21,208 nt of DNA, from the NCBI GenBank assembly GCA_964478915.1, contig CAYZKG010000037.1:1-21208 (forward strand), written 5' to 3'. Shown here piece by piece: positions 14,090 to 20,082 of the stretch (the first letter of the stretch is position 1; every line of letters begins with the position of its first letter). A program made the position numbers and the translations under genes. This stretch comes from CAYJUM01 sp964478915 (GTDB taxonomy: Bacteria > Nitrospirota > Nitrospiria > Nitrospirales > Nitrospiraceae). Below the pieces are notes generated by a model, which was not told the DNA's origin, did no database searches, and saw nothing but the letters and a program-made list of their open reading frames with translations.

Positions 14090-15028
14090 ATGCCTTTCCT
14101 GAAGCGAATCCTGTTTGGCACCGATTTTTCCGATTGCGCAAAGCTGGCCGAGGCCTATGCCAGACTGCTCGCAAAAGCCTGTGCTGCGAAGCTGGAGATC
14201 CTGAATGTGCTGAACCTCCAGCCTGGCATGGACCCTGAATTGCCGGTGAACCGGCTCTACTTCGAGCAACTTCGTAAAGAGACCGACCGAGAGCTTGCTG
14301 AGGCGCTGGCCCGGGCGGCGGCGGCCGGCGTGGCGGCGGCAGGACACCAACTGCCCGGGCTCGCTGGCCAACGGATTGCCGGCCTGGCCAGAGACATCGA
14401 TGCCGATCTGGTGGTGCTGGGCACCCACGGGCGAACCGGGCTCGGCCGCTTGCTCCTGGGCAGCACCGCGGAAGAGGTGGTGAAGACTGCGCCATGCCCG
14501 GTGCTGACGGTTCGGATGGCCGAGGACCCTCCGAGCATCCGACACATCCTGGTGCCGGTGGATTTCTCCGACTACTCCCTGGAGGCGTTGGAGTATGCGG
14601 TGCAGGTCGCCAAGCTGTTCGGAGCCGCGGTCACGCTGCTGCACATCCTGGAGCCCGCCTCCTATGGCCTGGACTTGACGCTGAGCCATGCGGCCGAGGA
14701 GCGCAAGATGCGGCAACGGCTGGAGCATCGTTTGGCGGACCTTGCCACGTTGCTGTCCTCGCACGAGTTGAGCGCCCGTCATGCCATGGACGCCGGGGCT
14801 CCGGGCGAGTCGATTGTGGCATGGGCTCAGGAGCAGCGCTGCGACCTCATTGTGATGGGCACGCACGGCCGGCGCGGGCTCTCGCATCTCGTCGCCAGCA
14901 GTGTCGCGCAGGCGGTCCTGCGTCATGCGGCGTGCCCGGTGCTGACGATGAAAAGCCCGAAGTTTGAGCCTGGCCACCAGCGGGTGATAGCCTGGGCCGC
15001 GGGGGAGACCGGAGGGAGAACATCATGA
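14090..15028 (+). CDS. Tandem universal stress protein (two UspA domains)
   Basis: A 312-residue protein of two UspA domains. Domain 1 (about 1-143) opens LKRILFGTDFSDC and ends GTHGRTGLGRLLLGSTAEEV with CPVLTV. Domain 2 (about 151-290) opens IRHILVPVDFSDYSLEA and ends GTHGRRGLSHLVASSVAQAV with CPVLTM. Domain 1 has the full G-2x-G-9x-GS ATP motif. Domain 2 has Ala-Ser-Ser where Gly-Ser is expected, so it may not bind ATP. The start follows the previous stop by one base, with GAGGAG 5 bases before it. The stop overlaps the DUF2934 start (ATGA). Single and double Usp genes next to one another suggest local duplication. Confidence 0.9.
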   Translation: MPFLKRILFGTDFSDCAKLAEAYARLLAKACAAKLEILNVLNLQPGMDPELPVNRLYFEQLRKETDRELAEALARAAAAGVAAAGHQLPGLAGQRIAGLARDIDADLVVLGTHGRTGLGRLLLGSTAEEVVKTAPCPVLTVRMAEDPPSIRHILVPVDFSDYSLEALEYAVQVAKLFGAAVTLLHILEPASYGLDLTLSHAAEERKMRQRLEHRLADLATLLSSHELSARHAMDAGAPGESIVAWAQEQRCDLIVMGTHGRRGLSHLVASSVAQAVLRHAACPVLTMKSPKFEPGHQRVIAWAAGETGGRTS

Positions 15029-15237
15029 AGAAAGTGCGACCGGCCAAGGGTGCGGCTGGCCGCCCGAGGCCACAGCCGGCGAAGCCGATCGAGCTGCCCG
15101 AAGGGATGTGGGAGCGGATCGCCAAGAAAGCCTATGAGCTGTACGAGCAGCGCGGAAGGCAGGGGGGGCGAGCCCTGGAAGACTGGCTCGAAGCGGAAGC
15201 GATCGTCATGGATGAGATTCATGAAGCTAGGGAATGA
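15025..15237 (+). CDS. Small DUF2934-type protein
   Basis: A 70-residue protein. The first 20 residues are basic and Pro-rich. Residues 27-70 (MWERIAKKAYELYEQRG, then GRALEDWLEAEAIVMDE) match the DUF2934 pattern of a short helical module with AYELYE.RG...G....DWL.AE. Its function is unknown; such proteins are often encoded next to stress genes (from memory). It is translationally coupled to the Usp gene by ATGA, and its end overlaps the next reading frame by 17 bases, so all five genes are probably made from one message. Confidence 0.82.
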   Translation: MKKVRPAKGAAGRPRPQPAKPIELPEGMWERIAKKAYELYEQRGRQGGRALEDWLEAEAIVMDEIHEARE

Positions 15238-16702
15238 GCAGGCCGTGTCGCTGTTAACGGGGTTGATCCCCATCGATGCCTCGCTCGAAGCCGTCTTCAA
15301 CAGGCTCGACGCAGTGGCGATGGAGCCCGGATTTCGGCTGCAGCGGGAAATCGCCCTGCGCCGGGCGCTCCGGCCCTATTTGTTGGCCGGAGAGGGATTC
15401 CCCGTCGCTCCTCTTCCCGAAGAAGTGGCCCTGGCCAAGCTGTATCTCTACGCCGATTTCCAACCGGAAGACGGGCAACTTTCCCTGGTCGAGCAAGTCC
15501 GTGACCTGATCGAGGTGCACGTCCCCGAGGAGGAACGCGCCTGGCTCGATCCGCTGCGCCATTCCTACATGGATCTGCTGGAGATCGTCGCGGTCCGCGG
15601 GTACCCGTTGCAGACTGGAGGGCAACGGGTGAATGACGGCGAACTGGTCCTGCGCTCACTCGGCGACGGCCGCGAGTTCCATGCTGCAGGGGGGCCATTC
15701 ACCCGGCAGGTGACGTGTGGTCAGGTTTTGCTCACTCGCTTGATCCGCTTGCCGGATCGAGCCGTCCTGCCGGGCACGGCGGTCGTGCTGTCGGCGGCCG
15801 TCGGACGGGCAATCCTGGAGCACGCTCAAGAACAGCGCCGCGAGATGGAAGCGAGCTCCGGCTCGTTTGAATTGGGCGACTGGGACGAGTTCTGCAAGCT
15901 GTACGGGTACGGCCTGCTCTGGATTCTGGTTCAGGCACGGGTCGAGGCGGTGATGAGGGCGGATGCCAACATTCGCTATCTCACGCCCGCCGGGGAGCCG
16001 TTCCTCTACGCGCTTGCCCTCTACGAGCACCACGAACTTTCTCGCCTCATGGAAGGCCTGAACCGGATTGAAGGCCTGCAGCCCGAGCCCCTCACCCCAT
16101 CCCTCTCCCGGGGACCCGTTGCTCGGGGTGCCCGTTGCTCTTCGGGTTGCAACGGACCAACTGCAACGGGTGATGGGAGAGGAGAAGGTGAGGGGGATTA
16201 TCAGGGCAAGGCCGAATCCGCTCGCGTGTGGGTGCAGCGTGATGGCCCCTCCGATGCTGTGGTGGCCAGGCTGACGCTGAGCCGGGCGCAACTATTCGTG
16301 GAATGCGATTCCCCGGACCGCCTCGACCGCCTCAAGCACCTGCTGGCCTCCACGTTCGGCTATTCGCTGCATTTCAGGGCTGGAGCCGCCGCGCCGCCGG
16401 CCCATCCGGTTCCTGAGGTGGATCTGAGCCAGGATGGATGGCCCTCCCTCACGGTGGTTGTCACGCCAGAGGAAGAGCAGCGCCTGCTCAGTGTGTTACT
16501 GGAATCAGCCTATCTTGAGTGGGCGGACCTTCCCTCACCCGGATTGCAGGGCCGCACGCCCCGGCATGCTGCCGGCGATCCCGAGGCTCGGGCTGAGGTT
16601 GCCGGGTTGATCGATCAATTGGAGCATGATGACCCTTGCCGGCGGCGCACCGGTCGGCCGGGGTATGACTTCGATCGGCTCCGGGCCCATGTCGGCCTGT
16701 AG
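15221..16702 (+). CDS. Unrecognised 493-residue protein, last gene of the stress operon
   Basis: The frame is open further upstream, but ATG 15221, inside the end of the DUF2934 gene, gives 493 residues and fits the coupled layout; it has only a weak ribosome binding site. I do not recognise a family. No signal peptide or convincing membrane helix is seen. The N half (1-285) is mostly helical and acidic (YLYADFQPEDGQLSLVEQVR, later LYGYGLLWILVQARVEAVMR). Residues 291-326 are encoded by a family A palindrome (LTPSLSRGPVARGARC, then DGRGEGEGD) and split the protein. Residues 333-415 look like a small alpha/beta module (VWVQRDGPSDAVVARLTLSR, LFVECDSPDRLDRLKHLLAS). The C terminus ends YDFDRLRAHVGL. 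The repeat probably sits in an interdomain linker. Confidence 0.7.
   Translation: MKLGNEQAVSLLTGLIPIDASLEAVFNRLDAVAMEPGFRLQREIALRRALRPYLLAGEGFPVAPLPEEVALAKLYLYADFQPEDGQLSLVEQVRDLIEVHVPEEERAWLDPLRHSYMDLLEIVAVRGYPLQTGGQRVNDGELVLRSLGDGREFHAAGGPFTRQVTCGQVLLTRLIRLPDRAVLPGTAVVLSAAVGRAILEHAQEQRREMEASSGSFELGDWDEFCKLYGYGLLWILVQARVEAVMRADANIRYLTPAGEPFLYALALYEHHELSRLMEGLNRIEGLQPEPLTPSLSRGPVARGARCSSGCNGPTATGDGRGEGEGDYQGKAESARVWVQRDGPSDAVVARLTLSRAQLFVECDSPDRLDRLKHLLASTFGYSLHFRAGAAAPPAHPVPEVDLSQDGWPSLTVVVTPEEEQRLLSVLLESAYLEWADLPSPGLQGRTPRHAAGDPEARAEVAGLIDQLEHDDPCRRRTGRPGYDFDRLRAHVGL
16088..16197 (+). repeat. Family A compound palindrome inside the 493-residue protein gene
   Basis: Outer arms CCCCTCACCCCATCCCTCTC (16088-16107) and 16177-16197 (GGAGAGGAGAAGGTGAGGGG type) are imperfect inverses. 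The inner part repeats CCCGTTGC (16115-16122, 16131-16138), with GTTGCAAC (16146-16153) and GCAACGGG (16163-16170). The whole 110-base element is read through without a stop, giving LTPSLSRGPVA at one end and GRGEGEG at the other. Confidence 0.75.
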
Positions 16703-16827
16703 CAGGATGCTGAAAAAGGCCCCCAACTTTGTTCTCGTCGGACGTCTCCCTGCGACGTACACACAACAGTACGCCTCGGTCGCCGTCCTTCCTGCGGCCT
16801 CGTTGGCCGGCCTTTTTGAGCATCCTG
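16703..16827. repeat. 125-bp inverted-repeat element, possible bidirectional terminator
   Basis: CAGGATGCTGAAAAAGGCC (16703-16721) and GGCCTTTTTGAGCATCCTG (16809-16827) are inverse copies matching at 18 of 19 positions, with imperfect internal symmetry (GACGTAC...GTACGCCTCG). The element fills the gap between the stop TAG at 16700-16702 and the fdsG ribosome binding site. A5 on the left and T5 on the right give the layout of a two-way terminator. From memory, similar elements recur in Nitrospira genomes; this was not checked. Confidence 0.7.
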
Positions 16828-16842
16828 ACGGAAGGATAAGCA

Positions 16843-17242
16843 GTGAAAGAACAGGCTGAAATTCTGTCTGCTGTTTTGGAGGGGTGCCGGATGCGCCCAA
16901 CCAATATCCTGCAGACCCTGTTGGCGGTCCAGGATGCGCTGGGGTATGTCCCGCCGCCGGCGGTTCCGGCTATTGCTCGCGCCCTGGAAATGAGCGCAGC
17001 CGAAGTGGCCGGTGTCCTCTCCTACTATCCGGACCTCCGGACCACGCCGCCGGGATCGCACCTCATCCGGGTCTGCCTGGGAGAATCCTGCGTCGCGAAT
17101 CACTGCAGCCGTGTGCTCGATGCGGTGAGAGGCCACCTGAAGCTCGATGTCGGTGCGACCACGGCGGACGGCCGGTTCACGCTGGAACGGGTGTACTGCA
17201 TGGGGAATTGTGCGGTCGCTCCGACGGTGGCCGTGGACGACA
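16843..17242 (+). CDS. fdsG: NAD-dependent formate dehydrogenase gamma subunit (NuoE-like), 3' end in gap
   Basis: From GTG 16843, with GGAAGG 7 bases upstream, 133 residues are readable before the N run. The fold is NuoE/FdsG-like: helical N half (RMRPTNILQTLLAVQDALGY, VPAIARALEMSAAEVAGVLS) then a thioredoxin-like half carrying four Cys ligands of a [2Fe-2S] cluster: Cys78 and Cys83 (RVCLGESCVANHC), Cys119 and Cys123 (VYCMGNCAVAP). Relatives are about 160-175 residues, so about 30-40 residues are missing in the gap. The subunit passes electrons within the cytosolic FdsGBA complex that oxidises formate to CO2 with NAD+. Gene order G-B-(fbp)-A supports Fds rather than complex I. Confidence 0.88.
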
Positions 17243-17342
17243 NNNNNNNNNNNNNNNNNNNNNNNNNNNNNNNNNNNNNNNNNNNNNNNNNNNNNNNNNN
17301 NNNNNNNNNNNNNNNNNNNNNNNNNNNNNNNNNNNNNNNNNN
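17243..17342. other. Assembly gap (100 N)
   Basis: Exactly 100 N, the usual placeholder for a gap of unknown size. It removes the end of fdsG and the fdsG-fdsB junction. Any frame relation or fusion read across it is meaningless. Confidence 0.99.
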
Positions 17343-18830
17343 ATGACTCGTCTCTATCTCTCAAACGACACGTCGGCCCTGGCCGCAGGCGCCGAGAGGC
17401 TTGCCGAAGCGTGGGCGGGCACGCCCGCGGTGGAGCTCGTTCGCACCTCTTCTCGCGGAGCATTCTTCCTCGAGCCGATGGTCGAGCGCGATATGCCGGA
17501 AGGCCGGACGGCGTGGTGCAATGTCCGTCCCGAGCAGCTCCGGCAAATTTTGGCGGGGCGGGGGGGAACTCCGGTGGCCGGCATCCCGTTCCTGGCCGGC
17601 CAGACGCGGATCACCTTCGGCAATTTCGGGATCACTCAGCCGTTGTCGCTCGATGAATATGTGGCACACGGGGGGTTCAAAGGGCTGAGCCGAGCTTGTG
17701 AGCTCTCTCCCGATGCCGTCATCTGGCAGCTAAAGGCCTCCGGGTTGCGCGGCCGCGGCGGCGCGGCGTTCCCGGTCTGGAACAAGTGGCAGGTCGCGCG
17801 GGAGACCGCCGCAGACCGTAAGTTCGTGGTGGCCAACGCCGATGAGGGAGACGCCGGCACCTACTGCGACCGCATGGTGATGGAAGGCGAGCCATTCCGC
17901 CTGATCGAAGGCTTGTTGATCTGCGCGCGGGCCATCGGCGCCGAGTCGGTCTCTATCTATTGCCGCCGGGAATATCCGGCGGCAGCCCGGACGGTGCAAG
18001 CGGCCATCGAGGCGGCGGATCGGGCCGGCTTCCTCAAGCTGGACGGTCGCCGCATCCACTTCGAGCTGGTCCTGGGGGCGGGGTCCTATGTGTGCGGAGA
18101 AGAGACCGCCCTGCTGGAGTCATTGGAAGGACGGCGCGGAGTGGTGCAGGCCAAGCCGCCCTATCCCGCCGTCTCGGGGCTCTACGGGAAGCCGACCGTG
18201 CTGAGCAACGTGCTGACCTTCGCCACGGTGCCGGGCATTCTGGCCCACGGCGGAGACTGGTACGCGTCATTGGGGACCGAGCGCTCCCGCGGCACGATCC
18301 CGCTTCAGATTGGAGGCCGCGTAAAGCAGCCGGGCCTGGTGGAGATTCCATTCGGCGCGACGCTCGAGGAGGTCCTGGAACGATTCGGCGGGGGTATGGC
18401 GGACTGCAGCCGATTCAAAGCCGTTCAGGTGGGAGGACCGCTGGGAAGCCTCTTCCCCGCGTCGCGGCTTGGCATCCCGATCTGCTACGACGCGTTTGCT
18501 GAAGCCGGCGCCGTGTTAGGCCACGGCGGGATCGTGGTGTACGACGACCAAACCGACATGGTCGATCTGGCCCGGCATTTCATGGCGTTCACCGCCGAGG
18601 AGTCCTGCGGCAAGTGTACCCCGTGCCGGATCGGGTCTGTGCGGGGGCGTGAGATTCTCGAACGGATTCAGGCCGGCGCGGGGTTGCCGGGGGACCTGGA
18701 GCTGCTGGCAGAGCTCGGTGACACGATGAAGGCGGCCAGCCTGTGTGCGCTTGGAGGACGGGCGCCGTATCCCGTGCTGACCGCGATCGAGCATTTTCCG
18801 GAGGAATGGGCAATAGGCAAGAGGCGATAG
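17343..18830 (+). CDS. fdsB: NAD-dependent formate dehydrogenase beta subunit (NuoF-like)
   Basis: ATG 17343 is the first base after the gap and begins MTRLYLSNDTSALAAGAERL, as FdsB proteins do, so 495 residues are probably complete although the ribosome binding site is lost. Domains: thioredoxin-like N terminus (1-90); FMN/NADH-binding NuoF core with GLRGRGGAAFP (134-144) and NADEGDAGTYCDRMVME (165-181); CGEETALLESLEGRRG (251-266); SLBB region; and C-terminal [4Fe-4S] ligands Cys422, Cys425, Cys428 (ESCGKCTPCRIGS) and Cys468. After GRGGAAFP the usual TGxKW reads VWNKW, a deviation next to the FMN site. The subunit transfers electrons to NAD+. The last residues (AIGKRR) and the stop come from a family B repeat, so the native C terminus was slightly altered. 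Confidence 0.93.
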   Translation: MTRLYLSNDTSALAAGAERLAEAWAGTPAVELVRTSSRGAFFLEPMVERDMPEGRTAWCNVRPEQLRQILAGRGGTPVAGIPFLAGQTRITFGNFGITQPLSLDEYVAHGGFKGLSRACELSPDAVIWQLKASGLRGRGGAAFPVWNKWQVARETAADRKFVVANADEGDAGTYCDRMVMEGEPFRLIEGLLICARAIGAESVSIYCRREYPAAARTVQAAIEAADRAGFLKLDGRRIHFELVLGAGSYVCGEETALLESLEGRRGVVQAKPPYPAVSGLYGKPTVLSNVLTFATVPGILAHGGDWYASLGTERSRGTIPLQIGGRVKQPGLVEIPFGATLEEVLERFGGGMADCSRFKAVQVGGPLGSLFPASRLGIPICYDAFAEAGAVLGHGGIVVYDDQTDMVDLARHFMAFTAEESCGKCTPCRIGSVRGREILERIQAGAGLPGDLELLAELGDTMKAASLCALGGRAPYPVLTAIEHFPEEWAIGKRR

Positions 18831-18894
18831 GCAATAGGCAGGACAAGAAACGATCGCCCAAGAACCTATCGCCCATCGCCTATCGCCCATAGCC
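18808..18894. repeat. Family B-like inverted repeat at the end of fdsB
   Basis: Left arm 18808-18842 is built of GGCAATAGGC and GAGGCGATAGGC units; right arm 18865-18894 (CCTATCGCCCATCGCCTATC, then GCCCATAGCC) is its imperfect inverse, with a loop of about 22 bases. It encodes the fdsB stop codon and fills most of the 100-base fdsB-fbp gap, leaving a clean AAGGAG site for the next gene. Confidence 0.65.
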
Positions 18895-18930
18895 TGAAAA
18901 GAATCGCCTTAAACGAAAAGGAGCACTTTC

Positions 18931-20052
18931 ATGGCAAAGCAGCAGACATCATCCCCCAACAAGCTCACGTTCAGCGTCATCAAAGCGGACATCGGCGGAT
19001 GGGTGGGCCACTCCGCGATTCATCCTGACCTTGTGGAATCCGCGACAGAGGACCTGGCGGCGGCCAAGAAAAGCGGGTCCGTTCTGGACTTTCACGTGAC
19101 GGCGTGCGGCGACGATCTCCAATTGATCTTCACGCACCGGCACGGAGTCGATAACGAGAAAATGCACCGGCTGGCCTGGGAGGTCTTCACCAAAGGCACC
19201 AAGGTCGCGAAGGGCCTCCACCTCTACGGCGCGGGCCAGGACCTGCTCTCCGATGCCTTCAGCGGCAACGTGAAGGGTATGGGACCGGGCGTCGCCGAGA
19301 TGGAGTTTGTGGAACGCGCCTCCGAGCCGGTGCTGGTGTTCATGGCCGACAAGACCTCGGCCGGGGCGTGGAACCTCCCGCTGTTCAAGGCCTTCGCCGA
19401 TCCGTTCACCACGGCCGGCCTGGTGATTGCGCCGGCGCTGCACCAGGGATTTCGCTTCGAAGTCCACGACATCAAAGAGCACAAGAAGATCTTCTTCGAT
19501 TGCCCCGAAGAGATGTACGACCTGCTGACGTTCATCGGCTCGCCGGGCCGCTTCACGATCAAGCACGTCTTCTCGCGGGCCGATGAGACCATCGCCGCCG
19601 TGACCTCGACCGAGCGGCTGTCGCTGATCGCCGGCAAGTACGTCGGCAAGGATGATCCGGTGATGGTGGTCAGGGCTCAGCAGAATTTTCCGGCGGTCGG
19701 CGAGGTGCTCGAACCGTTCCGGTATCCGTGGATCATCGAGGGGTGGATGCGCGGCTCGCACCACGGCCCTCTGATGCCGGTCTCGGTGGACGAGGCGACG
19801 CCGACCCGATTCGACGGTCCGCCGCGAGTGGCCTGCGTCGGCTTTCAACTCGCCGATGGCCGGCTGATCGGCCCCCGGGACATGTTTAAGGATCCTTCAT
19901 ACGACGAGGCCCGTCGCCAGGCCAACAGCGTCGCGGACTTCCTGCGGATGCACGGGCCGTTCGAGCCGCACCGGCTGCCGCTGCCGGACATGGAGTACAC
20001 CTCCCTCCCCCAGGTCATGCGAAAAGTCGAGGCGCGATGGGAGAAGCTATAG
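18931..20052 (+). CDS. fbp: Fructose-1,6-bisphosphate aldolase/phosphatase (archaeal-type, class V FBPase)
   Basis: A 373-residue protein closely following the bifunctional FBP aldolase/phosphatase of archaea and deep-branching bacteria. It joins triose phosphates to fructose-1,6-bisphosphate and dephosphorylates it to fructose-6-phosphate, making gluconeogenesis one-way. The N-terminal metal and substrate segment SVIKADIGGWVGHSAIHPD is intact. GKYVGKDDPVMV holds Tyr237 and Lys240, equivalent to the catalytic Tyr and Schiff-base Lys of the archaeal enzyme. DLLSDAF and GPGVAEMEF are further family segments. AAGGAG 8 bases before the ATG is a strong binding site. It lies between fdsB and fdsA on the same strand, separated from each by a repeat. 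In an autotroph it would carry fixed carbon toward hexoses. Confidence 0.95.
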   Translation: MAKQQTSSPNKLTFSVIKADIGGWVGHSAIHPDLVESATEDLAAAKKSGSVLDFHVTACGDDLQLIFTHRHGVDNEKMHRLAWEVFTKGTKVAKGLHLYGAGQDLLSDAFSGNVKGMGPGVAEMEFVERASEPVLVFMADKTSAGAWNLPLFKAFADPFTTAGLVIAPALHQGFRFEVHDIKEHKKIFFDCPEEMYDLLTFIGSPGRFTIKHVFSRADETIAAVTSTERLSLIAGKYVGKDDPVMVVRAQQNFPAVGEVLEPFRYPWIIEGWMRGSHHGPLMPVSVDEATPTRFDGPPRVACVGFQLADGRLIGPRDMFKDPSYDEARRQANSVADFLRMHGPFEPHRLPLPDMEYTSLPQVMRKVEARWEKL

Positions 20053-20053
20053 G

Positions 20054-20082
20054 GCAGGGCACGAGGCTCTAGGCGAGGGGCG
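20054..20082 (+). repeat. Family B repeat directly before fdsA
   Basis: The 30-base gap between the fbp stop and the fdsA ATG is GGCAGGGCACGAGGCTCTAG, then GCGAGGGGCG. Its core matches 4313-4327. The terminal GAGGGG, 2 bases before the ATG, is the only ribosome-binding-like sequence, so the repeat may supply translation initiation for fdsA. Confidence 0.5.

Noticed and set aside
15050..15220. Upstream extension of the 493-residue protein
   Set aside because: The extra 57 codons lie in the DUF2934 gene in another frame, give an Arg/Ser-rich sequence with no domain, and have no better ribosome binding site.
16703..16827. Insertion sequence
   Set aside because: The element has inverted ends but no transposase reading frame and no visible target duplication, so only a non-autonomous palindromic element can be claimed.
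16884..18830. Apparent fusion of NuoE- and NuoF-like proteins across the N run
   Set aside because: The N run has arbitrary length, so the joined frame is an artefact. The part before the gap in this frame is not the fdsG frame, and fdsB has its own natural start right after the gap.
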